From assembly GCA_015680905.1 (NCBI GenBank), contig CM027379.1, positions 97,019,001 through 97,083,000 on the forward strand: DNA of 64,000 nucleotides, written 5' to 3'. Position 1 is the stretch's first letter. The number at the start of each line of letters is the position of its first letter. Of the stretch, positions 46,975-57,945 are shown in pieces. Source of the DNA: Coptis chinensis (lineage: Eukaryota > Streptophyta > Magnoliopsida > Ranunculales > Ranunculaceae). A model generated the notes under the pieces. It worked only from the letters and a program-made list of their open reading frames with translations. It did not search any database and was not told the origin of the DNA. Made by a program: the position numbers and the translations under genes.

Positions 46975-47907
46975 AGATGATAACGATAATAGGTAGGTAA
47001 TGCCAAGGAAAGGACGACTCTTATTGTGTGAGGCTTGACAACTAGACTAAAAGTCTCTATATAATCGATTCCTTTCTGTTAATGATACCCCTTTGCCACC
47101 AATCTAGCTTTAAATTTGTCTACTAGTCCAGTTGGCCTATACTTGATTCTAAAAACCCACTTATTTCTGACTATATTTTGACTTGGATCATAAGGAACTA
47201 GCTCCTTACTCCTAAGTACCTGTTTATTGTAATGCAGTGATCTCTAATGCCATAGCCTCTCTCCACTTAGGATCCTTTAATTTACTGCTTTTGAATAACA
47301 AGTTGGTGTTGTAGGTGAATCTTTCATTTGAGATAATACAGCTTGTGGAAGAGGATGATTTGTAGCGTTGAACTTTTGTGGAGGACTATATCTGATGATA
47401 GATTTTGTTATGCCACTCTTTGATCTTGTGTGAATTGAAGTTGTTTGAGTTGGTGATTGTTAAATGTGAGATGCTAGAAGATTTGAAGGTTGAGTTGGAA
47501 GTGATTCAGATGAAGGTGAGTGTAACGGTTCTTTTTAGGCGAACCTTACATGTGTAGATGACTTGGGTAGAATGATGTTGTGACTGAGTTTGACGGATCG
47601 AACTGTCTACGTATCCAGTTCGCTGACGAACTGGAATCTAGTCGAATGTAGTTCATTGTTTGGATTCGAGTGATAGATGGTGAATGGAGAAGATGGAGAG
47701 TGGAGAAGAAGCCTGGAAGTCCCCTCTCCTGTTTAGAGAGTGAAGAGGAAATATATAGAATTCCCTCCCCCCTTTGGTGCTCCATGAATTGAATGAGATC
47801 CACCTTTGGTGCTCCATTCATTGATGATATCTAATACATGTATTTATGTTCATTTTATAACCATTTGGTAACTCATGACTCTTGAGATAACTAATTGTAA
47901 TGATCCA
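46975..47907 (-). mobile_element. Copia remnant, RT side, split by a later copia
   Basis: On the minus strand, [16 protein letters not shown] and GIDYIETFSLVVKP mark the N-terminal RT region of a copia element (about 47030-47200), and the upstream part is the proline/serine-rich linker between integrase and RT. The rest of the element resumes at 53590 after the plus-strand copia. It is broken, with no LTR recognised, and appears old. Confidence 0.65.
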
Positions 47908-47912
47908 ATAAG

Positions 47913-48538
47913 TGTTGGAATCTCTAAGTGTATTTCGAAATACTTGTGAGTGTGTGCAAAGTGGAGGAGATGAACCATATGTGTTCTCTCCACTTTAGTG
48001 CATAGTAGATAGTCCCACATTGGTTATCCACCACATCGGGTAGGGTTCGGGCTTGGGCTTGGGCTTACTGTTGTGGGTAGTGGTTAGACCAATAGCCTAA
48101 ACTTGTTTTGCCTTTTTCTTGAGCAGCAAGTTTCAGTGTTCTATTAGGAGTTGGTCTCTCTTCCTCCTAACCTCTATAAATAGGACTGTGAGTCCATAGA
48201 GAGAATAGACTTGATCAGAAACTCAACTCAGAGAAACAGAAAACTCAAACCAGTCCTTTTCTTTTTCTTCTTCTCTTCTTACTGTCAGCCGAGAGAGTTA
48301 TATTGTTGTTCTAGAGGGTAGTCTGTTCTAGTGCAAAGTCAGGCTGCTGTTAACCATTGAATCCTGTGAGGAAGACGCCACTGTTGCCTTTCTGCACCAT
48401 TGGAAGGGGCGAAATCTTTCCTTAAGGACAGCCTAATCCGTGCCTTGGTTATTCCCAGTTACTGCTGTCCTTGTTTCTTCATTGTTAGTGTTCCTTCTGG
48501 TCTACTTTAGTTGCTGTGTTCATACAACTATTCTAACA
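47913..48538 (+). repeat. Copia 5' LTR
   Basis: 626 bp, TGTTGGAATC to ACTATTCTAACA, with TTCTCTCCACTTTAGTG, the GGGCTTGGGCTTGGGCTT repeat and a TATA-like CCTCTATAAATAGGAC near 48172. Confidence 0.9.
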
Positions 48539-49893
48539 ATCTTAAAGAAAGAGTTTTGTAGTAGAACAAAGGAGAGTGCTTTAATACGACAATCAAAAGA
48601 TAAGTCTTTTACTTTGAGTTATTGTTTGTGTTATTGGGTTATGACTTTAGAAATTTTCTAATAATTTCGTTTTTGGTAGGGAAACCAATTAAAGATTGAA
48701 TATTTATTGATCTTTTGTGGTTTATCAAACCCTATATGGTTGTAGACTTTTTTTCCTACGTTTATGGGAGTCAAATATGAGATTTCTATCAAGAAAAACG
48801 TCAAAGTTTGTCTTTTTGACAGCTGCGTCACTTGTTACGGAAACTGCTATAATTTTCAGCTCAGAGCTCGGTTTTGAAATCCGCTTCTTGTGTTGGATAG
48901 CTGATTCAAATAGCTTTCCAGTGGTATAAGGGTTGATACCCAATTCGTCCTGAGCTGATTTAGAATTATAGTTCTTTTGAACTGTTTTTCTAAAAGGAGG
49001 AAAATATGGTAATCCGGTTTTTCAATCGGTTAGGTATCGTATTCTTTCACTCTTTGCAATTCTTTTGGTTTAATTATATGGTGATATTCTTGCCTTGAGT
49101 TGCATGCTAGTTTTCTTAGGAGGGAAATCCCTAAGCTTAAACTTCTTTAATAACCTAGTCAACAAATTATACGTGTTTATCACTGAGGAATTAATTAGTT
49201 TGACTAGAAGTAGTTTGATATTAATTTTCTTTGTACATATGTAGATGTATGTAGATGGTCTAAGAGAGACCTTAAAATAGTTAATATCAACCACACTCAA
49301 ATCTTGGATAGTAATTATAATGTATTCAATACATAATTGCTTACCTTTATTGAGTGAACGTGTTGTTAGATGATGGTTATAATTGTACTGTTGTGAAAAT
49401 ACATGTTAGATGAAGTAACTTGTAGCTTATATCCAATATAGCATATGTTAAAGTTGTGTAGCATGCTAGTTTTGGATATTAATCATCGTGGATTTACTTT
49501 AAACTTGATAATAGTTTATTGGTAAATTTTTCTAGTTGAAGACATTAATGGGTTGAGCCATTAGATATTGTGGTAGTACTTGAGGTCTTGTTGATAGGGT
49601 ATTCTATCTTACTTGACCTCATGTAAAAAGAGGAGGTGGAGTCCTCAGTTGTTTTGCATATTCAGTGGCTAGATTTGCTTAAATATCATATACTTTTTGT
49701 TGTGAGGGGTACAGTTAAAGTTTACTTTTCCTGAACCTATGATATGATATTTACCATGTTTGGCATGAATGCATTATTTTTTAACATTGACATGAAGTTT
49801 AACCGTGTCATATATTATTAAGTAATGAGCATCGTTGTCTATGAGAGGAAACAATATGGGAAACAATTAATATCCTATTAAACCTAATTTAGT

Positions 49894-50085
49894 TAAGGAG
49901 ATGTAAGGTAATGGTTTGTCTTCTTAGACAATATCCTCCAGTGACTATTTTAAACAAGGAGATGTAACGCTTGTAGATTGTCTTATTAGGCATTATCCTC
50001 CTATGACTATGGATAAATAGCCAAGGTGATGTACAAGTGCGTGGATTGTCTCCCTATGACCGTTGGAATGTTGAATGATGAAAAG
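49894..50085 (+). repeat. Degenerate tandem repeat in copia interior
   Basis: Three units of 61-66 bases, each with AAGG(A/T)GATGTA, then (G/T)GATTGTCT-like text and TATCCTCC or a variant plus (G/T)GACTAT. Confidence 0.55.
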
Positions 50086-52949
50086 AAGGATGATAATGAT
50101 ATTATCTTGGGTAAAACCCTTTTCATCTAATTCTTCTATTCTTTAAGATTCATTAGAATCTTTTGTGGATTTCCTTTCATATAGATAACAAGAACATAAT
50201 ATGACTATGTTTAATATGATCCAGAATCATAGACTTGAGTAAAGTATATTCTTGTCATAAGAGTGCATTTTATTATTGTTGTTTCTTTTAGTGTTTATAG
50301 ATGTATAATGTGTTTTGTATGTAAGTTTGATTAGGTTGAGTAACTATTGAACTGTGGGGGGTGGTGACCCATATGCATAACACTGTTTTACCATAGTTTA
50401 TCTCACAAGATAATTGGAAAGACATTGAACTACAAAGTATGGAAAGGTCTTGGGCATATCCAAAAATGCTTCAAAATGTGGGGGGTGTCTTGCCAAGGCT
50501 ATTGTGAATGAATCTAAAAGAAGTCTTTTTGAGACCTAGAATTATCTAGTAGATGTTCATTGGTGAAACTCATAATAGTGATGTTTGTTTTCAGTTGTCA
50601 TGAGTGATAACAATTTTGTAGATACCACACTATTATTGAATGTCTTATATGCTAATTTTATTTGAGGTTGTGCTTTCTAAGAAATTGGCATAGAGTGGTT
50701 GAATGTTCATAATGAACTACATAAGATAATCCCATTATTTCTGCACAAGAAATTTGGAAGACTATCAATAAATATTTCCACCATTCACGGTGATGATGTT
50801 TATATGTTTCTTGAGGAAGATTCATTAACCTATAAGGAAGTTGTCTGTCTATGAGAAGTGTCCTTTTTTAAGGATACAACTCCTCTAAACGGGACTCTTG
50901 ATTTATTGGGGGATCTATAGGTTGAATTGGATCTTCAAGAGAAAACTAAAACGTGATAGTTGTATTGCAAAATACAATGCTAATAATAATAGCCAAGGGG
51001 TTTCAATCAGAGACAAGATTTATACTATTTTGAAACCTTGCTCATATAACTAGAATTTCTTCTACAAAATTCTACGACTCTAGTTAGAGTAGTTGTCTTG
51101 GAACTACAATACCAAGTAGTACCGGTGATAAGTCAAGGTATACAATTTAGTTAAATCTTTGTATGAGTTGATTCAAAGCCTATAAATGGCATGAGCAATT
51201 CAACAACGTATTAGTGTTATATGGATGTCAAAGTACCGTTGTTGATAAAAAAAAAATGTGTACTTTCTTTAGAGTAAAGCAAGACATATGTGTTAATCTC
51301 TCTTTGTTTAGATGATTTAATATCATGAGTGCTAGCATTGAGAATGTGCATGAGACAGAGAAATTCCTATTTGAAACACATCATAAACCATCATTGAAAA
51401 TGGTAGTTTATTATGTTGTTAAACTCATTTCTGTAACTGCTATACTCAGTTGTCAAGATGTTGACGTTTGAATATGGTTGAAGGCCACAGCGTACCTTAA
51501 ACCAGACCGGCCGGATGGTATAGGGGAATTTCGGGCACTCTGAGAATTGAATGGTGGTGAATATAGGAATTAAAACTCATGTTGGTCTTATTATATTGTT
51601 ATAGCACTTAGTAGAAATATTTTTCATTGAAAAGTATGGGTATTATGATAGTAAGCATGTGTTAACACCTTTTGTGGCAAATATCCATCTTATGAAAAAT
51701 AATTTCCTTGTGTTTTCTTATACTAAATATGTCAATATCATTGGTAGCCAATTGTACTTGATGGATAATGTATGTGAGAAATGACATTGCCTACATTAAT
51801 GGCATCTTGGTGATAACCCATTGTCCTTATAAGGAACTTTGATGTATATTGTCAGATTATCCAAGTACTATAGCAGAGCCATTGATTATGGACTGATATT
51901 TAGTAGATTTCCATCATTGTTAGAAGGGTAATATGTTATAAACTGGATCCAGTAATGTTTATGTGTTTACCTTTGGTGGAAATTGAGTGTCTTGGATATC
52001 ATCCAAGCTAATCGCCTTAGAAAAGGCATGTGATGATGTTGAGTGGGTTAGCAACCTCTTGGAAAATCTTCCCATTGGCTCTAAATAGCCTCCTGATGTG
52101 TATATGCTTTGCAACTGTCTCATTGCAATAGCTAAGACATGTTATCTTATGTGCAATGGGAAAAGAATACATGTAAGTTGAGATATAACTTAATCAAGCA
52201 GCTGCTAGAGATTATGTTAGGTTGGACTTAGTTTGGCCACATGTCTAACCGCACCACTTCTTTGGAGGCAAGTGGTTATATCGTCGAGGGGATGGGACTT
52301 TTGCCTTAGATAGAGGGCTTATTAATCGGCGGCAACCCCACCTATGTGATTGGAGATCCCATGAATTAGGTTCAAAGGGAAAACATGTCACCTCGCCGCT
52401 CTGGTATGCTATTGTCTTTCTTTGAGACGTCCCACCCTATGACTAGATAGCATTTTTTGTATACTTTGTATAAAATTGCAATGAGAAAGGATGAGTTATT
52501 TTACTCTTATTGGAATCCATAGTCCATTTTTTTTATAATGAGATAGTGTATTTTAACTGCAATGTACACTTGATGGATATCCACCTATGTGAATGTAGAA
52601 CTGGGTCGGTTCTTATGAGTATTCAGGCAAGTACTCTAGAGCATTCATGGAACACAGGCAGCACAAGGGCCAAAAAGCGCAACACCGCAGAACAGGCATA
52701 TAATGAAAGAGCAATGTGGGTGCATGTCCTCTATTTTACTACAAGGGAATGTTGGTTCAAAGATTTTTTAATCCACCACTTTCACGTATTATAAGACATG
52801 TTACCCTATGACCGGGTTCAAGCCCAAAAGCACCAAGATCTTATGCATTGTTTTTTTCGATTCTCTCCGGCATTTCGCTAACCCTTTTCTTTTTGTAATA
52901 TCCTATTCCAAAATAGTGGGGACTATTAGTATTTTGAAATAGTGGGGAT

Positions 52950-53584
52950 TGTTGGAATCTCTAAGTGTATTTCGAAATACTTGTGAGTGTGTGCAAAGTG
53001 GAGGAGATGAACCATATGTGTTCTCTCCACTTTAGTGCATAGTAGATAGTCCCACATTGGTTATCCACCACATCGGGTAGGGTTCGGGCTTGGGCTTGGG
53101 CTTTCTGTTGTGGGTAGTGGTTAGACCAATATCCTAAACTTGTTTTGCCTTTTCTCGAAAGCAGCAAGTTTCAGTGTTCTATTAGGAGTTGGTCTCTCTT
53201 CCTCCTAACCTCTATAATAGGGACTGTGAGTCCATAGAGAGAATAAACTTGATCGAAACTCAACTCGTGAGAAACGTAAAAACTCAAACCAGTCCTTTTC
53301 TTCTTCTCTTCTTCCCCGTCACCACCCGAGAGAGAGTTATATTGTTGTTCTAGGGGGGTAGTCGTTTCTAGTGCAAAGTCAGGGCTGCTGTTAACCATTG
53401 AATCTCGTGAGGAAGACGCCATGCTTGTTGCCTTTCGCACCATTGGAAGGGGCTTAAATCTTTCCTTAAGGACGACTTAATCCGCCTTGGTTATTCCTGC
53501 CATTCTTTGTCCTTGTTTCTTCATTGCTCTTTGCATTTCTTCGTTTCTACTTTAGTTCTTTGTGTTCATACAACTATTCTAACA
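52950..53584 (+). repeat. Copia 3' LTR
   Basis: 635 bp, beginning right after the purine tract AATAGTGGGGAT and ending TTCTAACA before the ATAAG duplication. Its differences from the 5' LTR are concentrated in the second half. Confidence 0.9.
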
Positions 53585-53589
53585 ATAAG

Positions 53590-54480
53590 TTAGTCTCAAG
53601 ATATGACCAATGGCAATGACACGTGTCGCAAATATATTGGTGACAATATATGTCCCCCACAATGAGGAACTTTGAGTTTGTTGGACTGAGTCTGAATGTG
53701 TTGTCACATGAACTGGTTCTGACAGAGGAGTTAGGTATTGAATTCAATTATAAAGTTGTATGCAAAGGAGTTGTTTCTGATGTATGATAATTAGAAACAA
53801 TATGAGAGACGGGAGAGTTTGGTGAGACATTACTTTGGAGGTGTATAGAAAAAAGGGGAATTAAGAGGAATACAGAGGATAAATAGAACTAGAAGTACTT
53901 GCAGGAGAGCTTGAATTTATAGAACTATGAATTTCGAAAAATACAACTTGTTATAGTCGTTATATCTAAACACCTGTAGCCACACATGACTTGGTTCTAG
54001 ATTCTAGCTTGTTGTGTGTATAAGGTTTCAGCCAAGGAAAACATTAAACATGTACAACCGAAAACTCTAAGAGAATATTTTGGCATATGATTGAAAAGAA
54101 TTTGAAATGGTGATTTGTTGTAAGAGACCTCGACGGAAGTCTATTGATGATAGAGACAGCAGTGTTAAAAGCTTCCACCCAGAATTGAAATGGAACACGA
54201 GAATGAGCAAGTAAAGTTCTCCCTACTTCTACAATGTGCCTATGCTTCCTTTCTACAGCATCATTCTGTTCAGGAGTGTAGGAAAAGGAGAAATGATGTC
54301 TAATGCCATGTCGGGGCAGAAAATTTCCAAAAATATTACTTGTAAACTCCATTATTTCTAACAGTCTGTATAAAATGACATAGCAAGTTTTGCATAAAAG
54401 GATTTGAAAGACATGAAGACTTTTGAGAATCAGATATATTATTCGATGGAAAAAATCCAACTTTACCTTGACCAATCATC
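53590..54480 (-). mobile_element. Copia remnant, integrase side
   Basis: On the minus strand, the frame at 54044-54475 contains GIRHHFSFSYTPEQNDAVER, EVGRTLLAHSRVPFQFWVEA and NTAVSIINRLPSRSL, the C-terminal integrase core of a copia element. It is the other half of the remnant at 46975-47907, separated by the plus-strand copia. The N-terminal integrase, protease and gag were not recognised to the right. It is broken and old. Confidence 0.75.
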
Positions 54481-54784
54481 CACCAGACTAGCATAATACT
54501 TACAAGGTACAAATGAGAAAAGAGACTGGTTGGTAATAAATCTTCAGCATTTGGTGTGAGCTTTTGGGCTGTTTGGGCTCAAAAGAAGTGAGAAACTTTT
54601 TATGGGCTTTTGTTTGGGCATGTAGAAAAGGCTTGTTTCGTGCAACTCAAAAGAAACCATGAAACGAACGATGAGGTTATCGGCTTGCCCAACAACTTGG
54701 TACAAAACTCAGTAGCAGTTTCATTCTTTTGATCTTTACAGGTTTCAACTCTTTTATGTATCTCTATTTCATTTACTTCCAACC
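54481..54784. other. Unassigned stretch
   Basis: No domain recognised. A short minus-strand frame (54600-54782) resembles a fragment of retrotransposon gag with CTKLLGKPITSS, but the evidence is too weak to call. Confidence 0.25.
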
Positions 54785-54787
54785 TTA

Positions 54788-55165
54788 GGGCATCACCAAT
54801 GGGGCTTGAATATGGGCCTCTATCTCCAAATTTAATGGACCTTAGCGAAAAACTGCTTCCAACGCGGCCCCTAAATGGGCCTCCAATTTAACCATCCTGG
54901 ATATATGCCTTCATTTCTATGGATGTTTATAAAGGACCTGAAGCCCAAAGCCTAATTGAAACTTTGCACATGACTTCACTTAAGTACTTCACTTTTTTGA
55001 TTTTTCGGTCTTGTTTCACATGTTATAAAGGAGTAGTCATCTTCTCTGTTGGAACACCCATCGATATAGAGTTTTAGCTCCTCTTATTGCCCTCCAAAAC
55101 GCTGACGTGGCCCTCCAAAATGCTGGCGTGGCCCTGGGTTTTAAAGGCCTGCATTGGTGATGCCC
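54788..55165. mobile_element. Tourist-like MITE (PIF/Harbinger type)
   Basis: A 378-bp element with perfect 14-base terminal inverted repeats: GGGCATCACCAATG on the left and CATTGGTGATGCCC on the right, flanked by TTA on both sides (54785-54787 and 55166-55168). The 3-bp TTA duplication and the small size fit PIF/Harbinger-derived Tourist MITEs. Inside is a short direct duplication of GTGGCCCTCCAAAA-like text (about 55100-55140). No coding capacity. Confidence 0.8.
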
Positions 55166-55168
55166 TTA

Positions 55169-56549
55169 TATTAACTAAACTAGTTCACTTGTGTTAAAAA
55201 CCAAAAGATTATATAAACCATCACCACATGAACATGTACTCTAACTTGGGTAAGAGTCAAGTGTTTCCACTAGTTTTTAGGGCTTCTTCACAGCCCAACA
55301 AATGCCTTAAACCTATACAGAGGCTCAGTCTTTCTGCAATTGGGTTTTTCTAAAACCCTCAGAAAGTTTAAGGTGTTTCTCAAATGGGGTTTATTCAGAA
55401 AATGGTTACGTACTTTAACCCAGGAATTTATGTTCTGGGGTTTATGGAAAGATGGAAAGAATGATGGGTTTGGTAGTAGGACTAGGTATTTTTCTAATAC
55501 AGAAGAAACAGAACTCGCACACCATCATAACCATCTAATACAGTAGTAATACCTATAACTATTATATACCCTTAAATTCATCCGGGTATTTTTCTTACGC
55601 ATAATACCCCTAGATGAATACTTAAACAAAAAAACTCATATAATATTTAGAAGGGTTGCTTTGTCTTTTTAGCCCTTTGCAAATTTAATGTACCGATTTT
55701 ATCCTTAAATTAAAGTATTGTTTAACACCTTTGAATGGGAGTAATTGGTCATTCCATGTGGTGGTTGATTAAAATTTCAAATCCACGCCTCTATTTTTGA
55801 ATTGTATGCACAATAAATATAATTAATTAGCTATTTAATTAGCAACTCAATTACCCTTTAATTTCCATTAATATCGATTGACCAAGGATTTCTCTCCATC
55901 TCAAAAAAAAAAACGGTCCATCGTCTCTCACCCTTCTCTCTCCATCTCCCAAACCCACCAATTCTTAGATATGTGAAAATATAAAAAAATCCTTTCTTCT
56001 CCTGGTTTTTTAACGGCACCATTAGTTTTCTTGCCCTCTCACAGGACACAAGCTTAATATCTGAAATTGCTATCAATAATGTCAGTATCAACATCAGATG
56101 ATTGAGATCTTCTTTTAATTTGGGTAAGCATTATATGTACTAGAATGAAGAAAAGTGGGTGCATCTGTCTTTCTATTTACTCAAGGATTTGTGCACGTGC
56201 TCAACATTATAGAAATGAACCCTTACTGTTTTTTGGAGTTGTGCTTTTCTTAGCGATTTATCCTGTCCAGAGTTGTTGGGACTTGGGAAATGTAAATGAA
56301 TTAATGATTTTCCTAAACTGATTGAACGAGGGTTAGTCTCTATAGAGAGGTTTGGTCAAGACTCCGAGAATCTTTTTATGTCGAGAAACACAAGCTCTGG
56401 AATAGACACTGAAAGATATACCATCATTGTGGTTTCACATTGTTTGTAACTAATCCAGTCAAGAACTGAAATCATTTATTGTTTCATTGCTGAATGAATT
56501 AGTTCCTTGACATCGAGCAACTGGGGTTGCTAATGATACCTAGATCTGA
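55169..56549. other. Unassigned AT-rich stretch
   Basis: A plus-strand open frame at 55340-55546 and a minus-strand one at 55858-56094 match no family I know. The region precedes the CYP82 fragment; the missing first part of that gene was not found. Confidence 0.3.
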
Positions 56550-57945
56550 AACATGTGCAAACAACTAAGGTGGACATTTGCATCAAAGACTTATACAAAC
56601 TTATTTGTAAGAGTAACAAAGGCGTTGAAGTACGACTAATTATAGTAGAGATGAAGAAATGGTTTGAAGACCTTACATTCAATGTAGTGGTCATGATGAT
56701 GATTGGGAAACGATAACGATATGTTGGCTCAGCAGGGGTCGGGGACAAGAATGAGATGCAGTGGTTCCAGAAAGCACCGAGTCAATGTCTTTATCTTTTT
56801 GGGTGGTCTGCTTCCATGGAAGCATTTCCATTTCTTCAGTGGATTAATTATGGAGGGCACAAGGGAGCCATGAAATCTACTGCTAGAGATCTCGACTCTG
56901 TGTTCAGAAGTTGGGTGTAGGAGCATCAACATAGAAAACTTTCTATAGATGTTAGGGATCATGAAGATTTTATTGATGTGATGATTTCCAATTTAGAAGG
57001 TATGGAGTTTCGTGGCTACGACCACGATACCATCATCAAGGCTACGTGCCAGGTAAGAATTGCTAAACCAGACAATTTTGGAAAAATTTCCTTAAGTTTT
57101 GCATATGGAATTACGATTGCAGTCAAGTCAATATCATGATCATTCAATTTCTATACAATCCTATTATGTAGAAATTTAAGTTTCTACATTAACTGAGCAA
57201 ACAACAAAAATCATTTACAAGTTTCTTATTAACATTATTGTTTGGTTTCTTATCTTAGTATGACAAGAAATTAAGTTCTCTGGATATTTTCTGACATGGA
57301 ATATTCAGTTTACTTGATGGGTTTCAGATTTTATGTAGGCTATGGTTCTAGGTGGTATGGACACAACCGTGATCACCCTAACTTGGGTCCTATCTTTGCT
57401 GCTGAATAATCGCCATGTGCTAAGAAACGCTCAGGATGAGTTGGATGCTCACTTTGGCAAAGGAAAATATGTTAACAAATAAAATATTCATAATCTACTT
57501 TATCTTCATGCCATTGTGAAGGAAAATTTAAGGTTATACCCCCCCTTTTCCACTGTCAGTACCTCATGAGTTCATGGAAGATTGCACAATCGGTGGTTAC
57601 AGAATCCCGTTAGGCACAATTGTGATAGTGAACCTTTGGAAGCTACAGCGAGACCCACAAGTGTGGTCAGATCCTTTAGAGTTTCAACCAGATAGATTTA
57701 TCACGAGTCACATGGATGTAGATGTAAGAGGTTAGCATTTTGAACTGATACCTTTTGGCTCAGGAAGAAGGTCCTGCCCTGGGATTTCATTTGCTCTTCA
57801 CGTTCTACATTTGGCTTTTCGTCATTAATTTCTCACTCACTGAAATGCGGTTAAGGGGTTTGATGTCATTGAGGTTTGATGGATGAACAGTTGGCACATA
57901 CACGATGTCACTTACCAGCATATTTCATTGAGGTCCTCTCATTAG
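56550..57945 (+). pseudogene. CYP82-type cytochrome P450 pseudogene
   Basis: CYP82 enzymes are ER-anchored haem monooxygenases of plant specialised metabolism. Exon 1 remnant (about 56550-57052) reads VDICIKDLYKLICKSNKG, EMKKWFEDLTFNVVV, EAFPFLQWINYGGHKGAMKS and DVMISNLEGMEFRGYD, ending CAG before the donor GTAAGAAT. The intron is 57053-57338. Exon 2 starts with AMVLGGMDTT (the AGxDT motif), followed by [22 protein letters not shown] (ExxR), FQPDRFI (PERF-like) and [12 protein letters not shown], the haem-binding motif with its Cys. The single intron just before the I-helix is the usual CYP82 position. The membrane anchor and first third are missing, there are stops in exon 1 (after SWV) and exon 2 (after YVNK and before HFEL), and a frame change near a C-run at 57540. 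Clearly broken, but the core motifs are unusually well kept. Confidence 0.85.

Larger units (their letters stand above)
47913..53584 (+). mobile_element. Ty1/copia element with decayed interior, inserted in older copia
   Basis: LTRs at 47913-48538 and 52950-53584 share TGTTGGAATC and TTCTAACA ends, and a perfect duplication ATAAG flanks the whole (47908-47912 and 53585-53589). The interior is copia-like only in traces: integrase-like text near 50460-50700, RT near 50930-51800 and RNase H near 51960-52200. It is heavily broken throughout. The first 300 bases of the two LTRs are nearly identical, so insertion was recent although the interior is decayed. Same family as the copy at 15272. Confidence 0.85.
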
